Shown here in pieces: positions 24,311 through 37,440 of a stretch of DNA of 64,000 bases. Below the pieces are notes generated by a model, which did no database searches, was not told the origin of the DNA, and saw nothing but the letters and a program-made list of their open reading frames with translations. The translations under genes and the position numbers were made by a program. Source of the stretch: Sphagnum compactum (Eukaryota; Bryophyta; Sphagnopsida; Sphagnales); assembly GCA_965153455.1 (NCBI GenBank), contig OZ234501.1, positions 13,392,001 to 13,456,000 on the forward strand, in the 5' to 3' direction. Each line of letters starts with the position of its first letter. Within the stretch, counting starts at the first letter, position 1.

Positions 24311-27300
24311 TTTCCTCGAGAATCCGAAGTCAATGTCCGAAGGGCCTCTTTTTTTGGAGTAAAAGAAATTAACAAATTTGTTTTCTATTTAAAGTTCCTC
24401 TTTCAATTTTGCTTTTTGGAGGTTGGGGGGAGCCGGATGTCACTTTGGTTAGGGTTGGTTTAGGGGTTTGTGGTTAGGGTTTGGGAGGAGGTTGGTTTAG
24501 GTGTTTGTGATTAGGGTTTTGGGAAACAATTCTTAATTTTGTACTTTCATTTCTAGTCTATAGCCAAATTTGGCTAAATATTCTTGTGGATGATCGCTAG
24601 TTTGGCTCATTGCAAAAAAAAAAAAAAAAAACCCGTGGTCCCTAACCCTAATATATATATTAAATACTAGTGAGAACCGGCACGACTGAAAGTCCTTTGG
24701 CTATGTTGCTATAGGTTGTGTCTAGCTTTGGAGGTTGGCTTTGAGGTGGGGCTTCATAATAATAAGTCTTTTGCAATGTAGTTATCTTGGGAAGAAAGTC
24801 ATCCATCCAAAATAGTGGTTGTGTAACAAAGGATGAGGAATTCATCCATTTAAAAAGAATTTTGGTTTTTTTAGCCTCTATATGGAGAAGTCATCCATCC
24901 AAGAGATGGGTTATTAGGCTAGGGTGAGACATCATTACCCATCATCCAAAGGACTTTGTTTTTAGACTAGAGAGCTTAAGTTACTTTGGAGTTCATATGG
25001 GGATCATCTCGTGTGTCCATTGTTGCTTGTTGGGTCTTTAGAAGAAGAATGTAACCTTTTTGTGTCTACAAAAGACACACAAATTAGTTCTAAACACCAT
25101 TGAGAAAAATTAACTCTCTTGTAGCAAAGAGAAAACCAAGTGCACACAAGTAATGGGTTTAGGGTTAAGAATGGGTTTAGGGTTCTTACACCTACTCTTT
25201 AATCATGGGAGGGATCTTATGCCTAATTATAGGTGTAAGATCCCTCCCTCCCCACTCCTAAGGAGGAGGTGTAATATGCCTCCTCTTTGAAATATTCGCA
25301 AGTTTAAGGTGCTTTCCAAATATTCTTAAGGAAGTCTCTCCAAGTGCTTTAGGAAAGTAGTTTGTAGGTATGGATGGGGCTTCTTTGTGTGGACTTTTTG
25401 GCACTTGAAGAAGTTCTTTGTTGCTCAAGAAGAAGGGCAATTTTTAAATTTTATTTTAATTTTATTTTAGCTTTTTTCCCCTTTTTCTTTTGGTGTGAAG
25501 GTTTGTTTATTGTTTAAATTGCATGGATCCCTTTTCTTTACAAGAAGAAAGGCTGACTATTTCCTCAAGGCCACAATAAGTGGGTAGGTAGGTAGGTTGA
25601 TAAATATATGTTTAATATTTTTTAATATTATTAGCTTGGTTGTGGTTGTGAAGGTTGCTCAAGTTTGACTCGGTTTTTTTTTTTTTCATGATTTTGTTGA
25701 TTAAATATTGGACCATTGTGGACTAAATGTAGTGCACTTTGGGAAATGCACCCGACTTATTCCTCCCTTTTCTTTTTCATCCTCTTATGGTGTCTATTGG
25801 TCTTCCCTCTTATGTCACTTGCCTTCATAAAAATTGTTGATGAACACTTGCTAATAATGACACTTTATTGCAATAAAATACTGCAACAAGAAAAAAAGAC
25901 TAGAGACAAAATGAAAAGACACAAAATCCTCTATTCAAGATTATGATTAATAAAAGTCCTTGTAACAAGTGGTCTTTTAATTTTTAAAATTTTTAATTAT
26001 AAATTTATGTATATAAGTTTTGTGATTTAAAAAATGCGGTTAACTAATCCAAAATTTTAGTCAAATTTACACTAGAAAACCAAAAATTTCCCAATCTTTT
26101 TGTTAAAAAAAAAGGACAAAATTTGTTGAGTAAAAATCATTGCTTGTAACTACTTGTTGGGTATATATATGAATAATACCTTGCCATGCAACAAAATTAC
26201 TTTTCACTTTTCAGTAGTAGAAGATTGAATCATTTACCTTATTTGGTCGGCAAGTATAGAATTGGTGAAATCATGTTAATAAGTTGGTTTTCTCAATAAT
26301 CATGAATAAAAATATCATTGACCTTGTTCATAATTGAGTGAAGAAAGATTGGCAAACACAAAGGTGTTATTGAGGACAAACACATATTGCATAAATTTTT
26401 TTAAAAAAAAACAATGAAATGCCTAGAATTTGATTCTTTGTTTCATGACTTTTATGAATGAAAGGAGAATAACATCTATAGGGCAACCATGTCACCAAAG
26501 ACAAGAAAGGGAAAAAAACACAAAAAAACACTCATGAACTTGGTTGTTTATGAAACATAGTCATTGTATCTAAGTGTTCACAAATTCGAAAATTGACACT
26601 CCAAACAAAAGATACATTTAGAACTATCATCAAACTCCACATTAAAGAAATGGAAAAACCAACCCTAGTGATTGCATGAAATCAAATTCCTAAAAGAAAT
26701 GTTTCATCACTAACTTGTCCCAATTGTGTTATGTGCACACCCCAATTGTCCTTGAAGTGTTCTTCCACTATGTTTTGACCATGCTCATGGTCTAAAGGTG
26801 GAAAAGGTTGTTGAATAGCAAGGCAAAAGAAATGACCTTTATGAGTAACATGTGTTTCTTTTTGCTTATTTGCCCATGTAATGGAAAAAGGGAGAGGTTT
26901 ACTTCATCTATTCTTTTTTATTATCTCATTGCCAAACATGGTGACCCCTCTTCACTCAACTTCTCCAATCCTCGTCTAACTCTCAACTACAATATGCATA
27001 ACTACCTTTTACGTGCATTGCACGGCTTTCTAGTTGTGAGAAATTCCTAGCATTACTTGAGCACCATGATTCCAATTGTCTCCTTGCTTATTAACACAAA
27101 ATTAAGCACACATTTTTCGATAGTCAAAAGCCACATAAAGACTCGTGTTAATTCTCATCCAAATCTAAATTGGACACACACTAAACCACGGCCTTAATGG
27201 ATAAGGGTTTTAATCAAAGTGGCATGGTGGAATCACACTCACAACATTGTCAAGCATAAGAACTCATAGGCCTAGCATGCATAAACCCTTCCCTAACATG

Positions 27301-28628
27301 ACTCAAATTTTAGTTCTACAAGTAGAAAAAGCTTGTGATGAACTTCATGTTTTAATTTCTATCTACATAGGTTTGGTTCATGATAAAAATGTCCTCATGC
27401 TTTGTGATAGGTAAAGCCCATGAGTGGGGGATCTCCCAAAATGTGGGGCCGGACTTGGCTATCACCTTGTAGTAGGCCCCTTATTTTGAGAATGCCCCCA
27501 CCCTAGGGCTTCACCCTAGGGTTAAGTTCACATTTCAACTTGAAATAATGCAACATGCAATTAGGAATCAAAGTGTATGTGTTTGTGCATGTTGCATTGT
27601 GAAAGAGAACTCATGAAAGTAATGAAAGAAGACAACATTAGACCTCAATGCTTGTCCTTCCTCATGAGATTGAAAGCCTCCCAATAAGTAAATAATACAA
27701 AAAGAGTTGGGTTGGTTTTTTGTGGCCTAGATGGATGCATTTGTCTTAGGGTTAAAACCTAGTCCATACATATGATACAATCTTGTGAAAAGGCAAGGAT
27801 TAGGTCTAGGGATAGTGATCCTTAGTTCCCCCCTAAGCCAAAAATCCAAGGCAATAGGCCAAAAGTCTTGTGAGCATGCTAAGCACCCAAAAGTCTTGCG
27901 AGCACCCTAAACTGAAAACCCTTGGCAATAGGCCAAAAGTCCTTCGAATACGAATGTCTTGCAAACACATTAGGTCAAGTGTCCTTGGGCCCAATGTGAA
28001 TAGCCTTAGGGCACATAAGCAAAAACATGAATTGAAGACCAAAATGTTTTGGCCTCTAGGGTTGAAAGATTGTGAACAATTTGACCTAGGTTAAAATCAA
28101 CTTTGCATCTTCACCTTAACAGGGTTAGAATGCTAATTGGCCAATTAAGGGGTTAGGGTTTAGGGTTTAGCCTAGACCTAAGAGTCATGTTCTGTCAAGC
28201 TCTTTTTGTATTTCATAGTTTGGGAATCCATCCAAGAGTTCTCTGAAATGACCCAATAGTCAAGTGCAACAGCCAATTGACTAACTCCTCCGAATCAGTG
28301 CTCTATTGCAGGCAGGACTAGTGGAACAATTTCTTATTGTAGCAGAAACACTCAGAAATGTGTTCATAGTCTCAAATTCCACTCAAATTGCCACTCAGTT
28401 TCCAAAATGATCATTCGGTACATAAGAGGATTCAAGAGGCACCAGACCCAAGTGGTACAAACAGTAGAGGTAGGAAATCAAAACTATGAGAAGCTCCATG
28501 GTGTCTTTTCCAGTGGTACCCACATCTGATAACAGTTGTCCAGCTATGGCAGTGTAATAATACCACTAGACATACGAATGAACATAATGGAACTTCACTT
28601 ATCAATTGACAAGACAGACTACTGGGCA
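24311..28628. other. Intergenic spacer with telomere-like words
   Basis: No gene is recognised. The stretch 24420-24520 has repeated GGTTAGGGTTT and GGTTTAGG words, a degenerate form of the plant telomere repeat. A poly-A run of 18 lies at 24614-24631. At 27849-27955 a block containing GGCAATAGGCCAAAAGTC is duplicated at a spacing of about 73 bp, with a third partial copy of AAAAGTCTTGCGAGCA between. Another GGGTTAGGGTTTAGGG block is near 28151. The remainder is AT-rich and unremarkable. Confidence 0.5.
24559..24613 (+). repeat. Dispersed palindromic repeat, copy 1
   Basis: The sequence contains TATAGCCAAATTTGGCTA, a near-perfect palindrome, followed by AATATTCTTGTGGATGATCG and CTAGTTTGGCTC. 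The same order of words occurs at 44256-44303 and 44759-44798 (inverted), and at 45660-45700, 45848-45900 and 51345-51398 (same orientation). It belongs to a dispersed family of unknown type. Confidence 0.7.
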
Positions 28629-30190
28629 TCAGCAATAGTCTGTGCAAGAACAAACGCCATCCTCAAAGTAATGAAAGCAATCAGTGTCTGTCACCATGAT
28701 TGCTCTCCTGACTATTTCTGAAATGAGCTTTGTTAAGTGTGGCAATATTCACAAACCCACAGATTTTTTTGTTATTCAGAGTGTTATACCAGGAACTGTG
28801 TTGATGAGCCCCAATGCAACAGCCAATCTCTCACTATGGTGACCCAAATAAAATGCCTTTTCTTCTTCTTCTTCTTCTTCTTCTTCCACATCATGCCAAA
28901 CAAATTGAGTAGAAGGCACATACCCTACATTGTGCATGAGCCCTGATAATCTCTGCAGTTGTGCACGGATTTCAATCATCTGAGGGTGGTCTTGACCATC
29001 TACTACAAGTGTATACACTTCATTATTCACTTCAATCCACATGCAACCTGGCTGTTTCTTCACACCTCTTTCCTTTCTCTGCCGTTCAACATTCTTATAG
29101 ACATGCCTGTTCCCAGCAGCAGCAGCATAGATGTTTGATAACAGCAGATAACCAGCACCATTTTCAGGCTCCAATTCAAGAGTTCATTTAGCACTGTGTT
29201 CACCCATCTGTGCATTACCATGAATTCTGCAATCACTGAGCAAAGCCATCCATGCAGCCACATGTGGTTAATGGGGCATTGCCTTGATTATATTCTCTGC
29301 CTCCTGTAGATGACCAGCACAGCCAAGAAGCTAGAACGTGCAGTGCAATGTTCCAGTTTTGCAGAAACCATATAGACTGTGATGATTGAAGCATAACAGT
29401 ATATGCCTTCATCCACCAAACCTGCATGGCCACAAAGCTGATAGAAGACAAACAAAAGTCAGATCATCTGGCTGTACAATTCTTCACACATCTGTTCAAA
29501 ATGTTGGAGAGCTTCCCTGCCAAGCAGTTGCATGGCACATCCTCTCAGTATAGCATTCCAAGTGACCACATCTCGAGATGGCATCTTGTTGAACACACTC
29601 CGAGCATCCTCAATGCTCCCACATTTTGCATACATTTTAATTGAATGCCATTCCCAACAAAGACATCTGAATCCAATCCACGTCCAATGATCTGCTCATG
29701 TGCATACCTGGCCTCTTCAAGTGCAACCAAGCCAGCACATGCATTCAGCACCCCCATCAAAAAAGTAACATAGTTTAGTTGCACAGGCTGCTGTTGCACT
29801 TCTCAAAATATTTGCAGTGCCTTCTGTCCTTACCCACATTTTACATGTTCCAATATCAATGCTTTCCAGCTGACCAAATCTCAAGGTGGCATCTTGTTGA
29901 ACACTTGCTGAGCATCCTCAATGCTCCCACATTTAGCATATATGTGAACCAAGCCATTCAAGCCCCACAAAGACATCCAAAGCAAACCCACTTTGGATGA
30001 CCTGCTCATCTTCATGTGCTCCTAAACCAGCCCATGCATCAATCAATCACCTGAACAAAAGTGAAAATTTCAAGACTTGTTTTCTCATTGCAATTTGTCG
30101 GAAAAGCTCCATCACCTTCATAGGTCGCTCATCCTTCACATGTGTTGAAAGCTTCTTATTCCATGCATAAAATGCTCAATTGCACTGTAC
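28629..30190 (-). pseudogene. DYW-type PPR protein pseudogene
   Basis: A relic of an organelle RNA-editing type pentatricopeptide repeat protein. From the 5' side, pieces read FTFVQVIDA, QVIQSGFALDVFVG, NYVTFLMGVLNACAGLVALE and [17 protein letters not shown], then LEPENGAGYLLLSNIYAAA, RKERGVKKQPGCMWIEV (E motif), GYVPSTQFVWHDVEEE and HHSERLAVALGLINTVPG (start of the DYW domain). After this a TGA stands where the family has Arg, a one-base shift follows, and the frame resumes as VCEYCHT, then [14 protein letters not shown] and [17 protein letters not shown] before TGA at 28629. The family normally ends in GDYW. Stops and frame changes occur along the whole length, so it cannot make the ancestral protein. 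A TTC microsatellite at 28858-28885 encodes a Glu run. Confidence 0.88.
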
Positions 30191-32072
30191 CTGGTGCCAT
30201 TACAGCCATCTCTAGTGCTGCCAACATCTCTGGTACCATTACAGTCATCTCTGCTGCCACCAACATGCGGGGTTAGGGTCTCTGGTCATCAAACCAGAGT
30301 GCTTGATGAGTCTGTTCTTAGGTTTGAAATCCGGATACCTTCATTTTGTCTACAACCAGAACCAGAGATCAAGTTGATGAGGTCAAAAATCCAGGACAAG
30401 ATTTTAAGGCAAACAAAACACACTTACTCACTGTGAGAAGAAGATAGGCAGAAGACAGAGAGGGATAACACAAAGAAAGCTTACTATTAGTTAATGAAGG
30501 TAGAATACAATGTATGTATTCTTTAAGTGGTTAGTTCTTGGATTTGAATTGGGGTTTTGGAGGAAAATTTTGAATATTTTTTTTTCTATCTTCTTGTTTT
30601 CGGACGTTTTTTCTTGATGCAGTTTTGAATTTTTTTGGCACCTTCTTGTTTTGGTAATGGATTTTGAAGATGTTTTGTGAGTAATTATATTTTTTATTGT
30701 TGAAAAATATGTAGAATTTAAGCTTGTAGAAGTTGGTACATATAGGAATAGTATTTGTCAATACGGACTATAAATGTGTAACCAATTTGCATGTAGATCT
30801 ATAGTTTCTAAAAATGTTTATGATTTTATCATAAAAATGTGATCAAGAAGTAAGAATCTAGTACTTAACATTTGGTGATCGTTTCTTAGATGTGAATTTG
30901 AGAAATTTGGTTTTGGGTTATGCAATTTGTTTGTTGTTTTGCTATTTATTTTGTGTTTTGAAATGTTACTATTGCATACATGTTTGGTTATTGTTATAGA
31001 TTGTTACTGCAATGGTGGGTGTATTGTTGATCAAAATATGTAAATCAAGATGTTATATGAACTTAAGATGTGGATCTAAATAGTGAATGTTATAATGATA
31101 TAGATTTATAAGCAAATTGCTTTTGAGATTTTAGTGTCAACATGTCAAAAATAGGAATTACTTGAGTTTGCAAAAATAATCATCACAAATTTAGCATACG
31201 ACAAATTAATAATGAAATACATGCGAAGTTCATTCATTTAAAGGTTCGCACGTTTTATACACGAATATAATATGTTGAAAACACATTTGACATATAGATA
31301 AATGTGTTAATGGATGAAATATGAACCTATAAATGAACGAATGTCACACAAATTTCACATTTTGTTATAAATTCGTGTTTCAAATGGATTTTCAATACAC
31401 AATATCAATGCGTAAAACGTATGAATTATGAATGAATGTTGCATGAATTGTGGTTGGATTAACCATAGGAGAGGTAGCACGAACAATGTCCAAAACTTGT
31501 TACAACAATCCTAGGATTGTATTTGTACCAACATTCCTAGGAAGTTTCAAACCACATATTCTTCCAAAGCTAGTTTGAGTATTCAACTTGGAGCAATGTA
31601 ATTTCTACAAGCACGAATTTTTTTGATAATAACATGTTTATTCATCCAAGATGAACTATGTTGAATGATTATAAATGACCTAATGGATCAATTCACCAAC
31701 TAGGCATTGATAATGGATCAACCACAAGTGGAAACAATATGTATTCTAATTGAAATGAATGGAATACCACCATATGTACCCTTCCATGGTGAACATGTTA
31801 CATATGCAATACATCTTTTAACACTAGTAATGAACCATGAAATATTAATTACACCAAAACTTGTAAGAGCAAGATTAGTTATTCCATGTGTAAGTATTGT
31901 TTCGACTTAAACATAGTTTCTCTAACCTACCTACATTGTTTGGAACACCCATATCAATGAAAGGACAAGGTTTAATAATGCATCCATAGTTGGATGCATC
32001 ACACCTAGAATTACAATAGGAGGTTTTCATTAGCTAATAGTTCATGCGTGTATGGAAACACCTGTTATGGTA
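30191..32072. other. AT-rich spacer
   Basis: No gene is recognised. The frame at 31707-31910 (MDQPQVETICILIEMNG...) lacks any known domain and has no splice context that I can defend. The region grades into very AT-rich DNA. Confidence 0.4.
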
Positions 32073-32260
32073 CACTAAAAAAAATCTTGTCATATGTAAT
32101 CAGACTATTTGGGACTACATATAATTGTTTGTGATTTGCAATTAATTTTGATCATTTTTGCAACTATTTTTCATGTTTGGTCATGCTTACAATTACATTA
32201 CAACTAATTTGTGACTATTATGATTCTCATCCTTTCATGTGAACAATTTTTAGTTTGGTT
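32073..32260 (+). mobile_element. Possible CACTA element terminus
   Basis: The stretch opens with CACTAAAAAAAATCTTGTC, which fits a CACTA terminal inverted repeat. Related short words follow in both orientations: TTTGTGATTTGC, TTTGGGACTACA, TTTGCAACTATT and AATTTGTGACTATT. They resemble the subterminal repeats of this superfamily. A CACTA transposase relic exists elsewhere in the window (14.8-15.7 kb). No partner end or 3-bp target duplication was found, so this remains a suggestion. Confidence 0.35.
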
Positions 32261-33300
32261 TCATCAGAGGAAGGCCATGTATGTCCCAAATTAAATGCAA
32301 ATATGACCAACTGAATTGTAGCCTTATGGATATACAAAGGTATATTTTGTGTATTTTTGAAGGTAGTTAAGTTATATTAAGATGCACAAGTGTACAATAA
32401 TTCAATTTTGTATAATGGGTGTATTGATGTTATATGCACTCCATATCAAGGATTATTATTAGGGTTAAAAGGCCTTAATATTATGATTATACTAAATGTA
32501 TATCAATGAATTATATTAAGATGTTAAGATGTCTTTAAAATATATGTGAAATATATTAAAGCAATATTAATACTAAAGTATCCAAGGTTTATTATGCTTA
32601 CTGAAATTATTATTTTAAAAATTAATTAATATTAATGATATAACTAAATATTCTTTTTGGCCAATAAGAACTATAACCTATAACAAGTGAAAAAATAATA
32701 AAAATAATTATAGTAAATAAACTAACATTAGCAATTAACTACCAAAATGATTTAAGAAATATTTTAATTAATATTTTCAGTCTTTATTTTTTATTGCCAC
32801 CTTATAATTATTACTATAATTAATTGATAAATTTTAACTAATTAATATAATAAATTATTATTCTTAATTATTATCATTCGAGGAATAATATGCTTCATGG
32901 AACTTTGATTATTATTACATATTTAGTATAAAAATTAAAAAAGAAAAAATAATAAAAATAATGATAAGAATAATAATAAATTAACTAGCCTAAGCTAGTT
33001 ACTAGTTACAATGATAATTTCATTTTCTCATTTTTTATTAACAATTATTGTGATTTATAATATAATTATAATATTTAATTATTTTAAAATCATATTAGTA
33101 CAATAATTGTCATCAAAAGAATAATATTCCTAATGAAATTATTATCATTATTCCATTTATAATCATAGTAACAAATTTCCTAACCTAGGTTAGCTACTTG
33201 TTACAATAGTAATTTAATAAAAAAATTTACAATTCATTTTTTTCTATTATTGTTTCATGATTATTACTTTAATCATTAGCATAAATATCATTATTAATAG

Positions 33301-33349
<49 letters not shown>

Positions 33350-35267
33350 AATGTTTATGTATACCAAAATTATTATTATCATTATAAATAATGAGTATTA
33401 TATTCCTATGAATATTTTCATTTTCCAATTATGTCTTACTATAATTACTGCAATAACTAGTATAAACACTATAATGAAATGGTATTAGAATTATATTATT
33501 AGAATTATTTATTATTAATTGACCATTATGCCTATTAAAATTATTTTTATTATTTCAATATCTTATTACTATATTTATTGTTCTCAAATATTGTGTACTA
33601 TAATTAACAAAAGCTATAAAAAGTGAGATAAGTTACTTTTTTTTCTTTTATATTTAGGTAGTGGTAGTGTAAGACATAGTTAGTAGAAGAAAGCCTTGAG
33701 GGTCTTGGGAGGTGAAAATACTACTAGGTGTTTGAGTTGGGTGTGAGGGAGGTAGGAGGTAAACTTGGCCAAAAGACGATAGGCCTTTACCATTAAATCA
33801 AGCTTGGGATCTTAGCTTGTAAGACCTTTATCATACCACTAGAGATTTTAAAACCAATTGGAGGTAGTATTACCACTAGCTAATGAAAGGGGAGAATTGG
33901 AAAAAAAATGTAAAAGGATATTTCTCATGTAACTACCATGAGTAAGGTGGTAACCAACAACCTTAAAAGGTGATTAGATTAGATTGTGGAAGAACAAGTG
34001 GATATCAGGTGAGAATGTGATTTTGAGGAATCACCACATGGGGCAATCCACTTCGAAAAACACATAAAAATAAAATCATTGGAGGTTCTACATGTAACCT
34101 CTCCATAATGATACCACTACCATGCAATGGACAATGGACTAAGGGAAGTAAAATTGGAGGATGGAGGTAATGAGAAAAGTATTTCAACCAAAAAAAACAA
34201 AGAAACTTTTTGGGTAGTAGGTGGACCTTAGGAGTTGTATCTTCTAGGGGAGGAGTTGTTGGGTGGTAATGCCGTGGAAAGCCAAAACAAATGGGAGGTA
34301 ATAGACCCCTTCAAGTGCAAATGCCTCAAGAGGAGGTAATGGAAGCTTTGGATGTAAATGTTGGGGTGGGAGTGGTGGAAATCTTGAGGAGAAAAATTCG
34401 CAAAGTAGCTTGCCACTTGCATTTTGCCCAATCATCCGTGATAGTCACACACATTAACCCCACCAAAACTACCACAATGACAATTTTTGATGTGGATTCA
34501 AAAGATGCAAATTCAGATTGTGATTGCGCAAGGATAGTGAAATGCCTTGCAAGACGCCAACAATATCATCGATTGTTGACTACAGAGGTAGCAGATTTAC
34601 CACCTTTGAGACCAATCCTCACCAATGTTGCTTGATTTTGATCTAGTTTGCAGGGCTGGAGTTGGCTGTTCCACGCCTCATCGATCTTAGGCCCCTTCTT
34701 TTAGGAATACCTCAACCTTGAGGCTTTATATAATACACATATGTAAACCTTTCAGACCTTAGTATAAGATAGCACTAAAACAACACTATATGTCAAGGAA
34801 GGAGTGGAAATGGAGAAAGAAGGAATGTTGTTAGGTGATATCTTAGTTAATTGCTAAAATGTGCCAAATGTCTCATGGCAAAGGTGAATAAGAAAAATAA
34901 AAAAACAGAGAGTAACAGATCTATATGATCAATATGAATGTGACCTTGTGCTTGTTCAATGGCGTGCTACCAAATTATCGAGCTGTTCCCTACAATCGGT
35001 TATGGATTAGGTAATGGAGAAATGGGGTTTCTGCATGATGAGCTACTTAATTCAAATTTTGCAATGGATGATGGCATCACTTCTGTATTAGAATTGCTGG
35101 ATCTGTTTTGCAGTTGGATCTGTTTTGCACGAGCTTGATGTCATGAAAGAATTGTCTGCAATGCACATACAAAATGTTGCGACTATGTTGCCACAACTTG
35201 TATTGAAGACTGCATTGCCAAAGGATATATGGGTGCTAACCTTTCAGGGTTATGCTCATATATGAGC
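32261..35267. other. Extremely AT-rich spacer with a (TA)n microsatellite
   Basis: From about 32450 to 33650 the DNA is dominated by ATTATTA/TAATAAT words. A perfect (TA)n run of 42 bases lies at 33305-33346. From 33660 the composition becomes mixed. The frame at 34291-34635 has no recognisable domain. No gene is supported. Confidence 0.5.
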
Positions 35268-35440
35268 TCATTCGGTTCTAACCAGTGTTTGGCGGTTATT
35301 AGAAACAGGCACTGATTGTCGGGGAGGTTCTTGGAATTCATAGTCGTGGTTCTCAAAAAAATCAAAGACCTGGTTCTGGTATATTAACCACAGTTCTCTA
35401 CATTTTGCAAACATAAAATAACCCGGTTGTTTCATGAAAA

Positions 35441-35530
35441 CTGCCAATTCGTTAAGGTTTTGGAAATAACTGGGATCTGCTGTTCTTTGATTCTGATATT
35501 TTTTCAAAGGAATTCAAATGACTGCACAAC
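35441..35530. repeat. Dispersed repeat, copy 2 (first copy near 19.43 kb)
   Basis: TGCCAATTCGTTAAGG, AAATAACTGGGATC and TTCTTTGATTCTGAT lie in the same order and spacing as at 19425-19500. The 35183-35507 minus-strand frame crosses it and shows no known domain, so I treat it as repeat-derived. Confidence 0.55.
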
Positions 35531-35802
35531 ACTGATTCTACCGCACTCTCTGAGCGTGGGAATCATAGTACTCCATATTACTTTGTCACTTCCTTGCCAT
35601 CAGTTATTTCAATGGCACATTTTGCTTCAATAGATGGACATGTCTCCATGCTTTCAAACAACTTTGAAGCTTTTCAATGCTTTGCTAGAGGAGGAATGTG
35701 TAGCCCGAATTTTGGCAGGAGGTGGTGACAAAGAGCATTTGAGATGTGGGTACCTCAAACCGCAATTCTAGCTGAAAGTTTGCTTGCAAGGGTGCCATAG
35801 CA

Positions 35803-35950
35803 AGTTGCCAAGAATGTGCACCATCACAACCAAAAATGCAAAACCTCAAAGGTTGTCAAGAATGCGCCACTGCAGCCCAAAATGCAAAACCTCCCAGGTT
35901 GCCAAGAATGCACCAGTGCAGCCCAAAATGCAAAATCTCCCAAGGTTCCT
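35803..35950. repeat. 47-bp tandem repeat, three copies
   Basis: The unit contains AAGAATGCGCCACTGCAG and AAAATGCAAAACCTCCCAGG. Copies start at 35810, 35858 and 35904 (periods 48 and 46). All three forward frames stay open across it because the period is close to a multiple of three, which explains several overlapping short frames. No gene is inferred. Confidence 0.8.
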
Positions 35951-37126
35951 TACAAAGATCGAGGATTTGGTGCAATCCAATGGTGTGTTGTTTCCTGATG
36001 GATCTAGACTGGGCTTGGTTCTGGAGATTTCTTTGTAATCTCTCATAGCTGTGTTTGTGGGCTTGACTGGAAATTAGTGTGAGCATTGTGTGCAAGCATC
36101 CTAGATTTTTCTTTGAACTCACATCATCCCTACTAATTCCCCTTTCTCCCCAGTTAAGTAAAGACCCACAGAAAATTTCCAAGTGCAATTGGAAGTAATG
36201 CTCTAAACCGTAATTCCCATCTCCTAAGGGAGGGGGTTATTTAGGTCTTGAACCAGGTTCTTCCATTCCGTGGCGTGATCTTCTCTTTTCTGAGTGGGTT
36301 CTTCCATTTTCTGCAGATCTTGGCCTTAGAAAGAGGAAGACAATTTCTGCAGCCCAGTACGTCACAATGGATCAATAAAGTTGCCATCATATTGTATCAT
36401 GGATTGTGAAGGTATACAATATGAATGGAGAGTGTTCAGGGTTGTTAGACTCAATTGGGAGTCTGGTGTCGAGGATCAGAGTGATATCTGGGCTCATCTT
36501 ATCTCGGGCAACATTGTCTATGATTCTGATAATGTTAGCTGTATTGCTGGTTCTAGTGCCTTGATTTTTAATAAGCAGCCAGTTGACATTATACGGAGTC
36601 TTCTGATTTTTTTTGCCCTTTGGTTTGAGAGGTGAACTTTTGAAGTTTGAGGTTATTACTCTAGTTCACAAGTTCTGAGTTCTGCACGGGTTGCTAATGT
36701 TCATAAAATATAAGCATGACCACTTGACATGCTTTACAAAAGGATAGCCCAGTTCTCAGTTATAGCTTGATAGTCAAGTTTACAACATCTGAACATATTG
36801 TGCACTCTGTTTTGGGTAAGAAGAAGAAGGATGAGCACATTCTTAGCCTCTCTTCTTCCTCTTGAATACTACAATGTAGAAAGAAGGGGTCTGTTTTCCC
36901 CCCTCCTCCCCCACTGGGGGGTTCTCTCCTGCGATACCTTTTGTCCTCAAAGCTCAATGACCACCCTTTGCCAATCCCTTGTCACCTAGCCATTCCTTAT
37001 AACCCTTCACCTGCACTATCTATCAATTTGTATGCACATTGCTCACAGATATCAGAATTTTCCTTTCAAAATGTGAGTTTGGGCAATGGAGTGCTGAGCT
37101 GCAAAATCCGATCTTTTGCAGTTGGG
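35951..37126. other. Spacer, no gene recognised
   Basis: Mixed-composition DNA. The plus-strand frame at 36381-36635 has no recognisable domain. A C-rich run CCCCCCTCCTCCCCCAC lies near 36899. Nothing else could be supported. Confidence 0.35.
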
Positions 37127-37440
37127 GAAAGGGTTTAGGGTTTGCAGGTCCCATGGGAAAGAAAGGTCATATGGCAAAGGGTTTAGGGTTTGCAGGTCCC
37201 ATAGGAAAGGTCACATGGCAAAGGGTTTAGGGTTTGCAGGTCACATGGGAAAGGGTTTAGGGTTTGCAGGTCCCATGCGAAAGGGTTTAGGGTTTGCAGG
37301 TCCCATAGGAAAGGTCACATGGCAAAGGGTTTAGGGTTTGCAGGTCCCATAGGAAAGGTCACATGGCAAAGGGTTTAGGGTTTGCAGGTCCCATGGGAAA
37401 GGTCACATGGCAAAGGGGTTTAGGGTTTAGGTCACATTGG
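37127..37440 (+). repeat. Telomere-word minisatellite, about eight copies
   Basis: The core AAAGGGTTTAGGGTTTGCAG is followed by GTCCCAT(A/G)GGAAAGGTCACATGGC. Most units are about 46 bp and two are shortened to about 30 bp. Each unit holds two adjacent TTTAGGG-type words, as in plant telomere DNA, embedded in a longer unit. It is an interstitial telomere-like minisatellite, and the repetitive peptides it can encode are artefacts. Confidence 0.85.

Noticed and set aside
37116-37334. Repetitive 72-aa frame (GKGFRVCRSH-like repeats)
   Set aside because: It is a direct translation of the telomere-word minisatellite.
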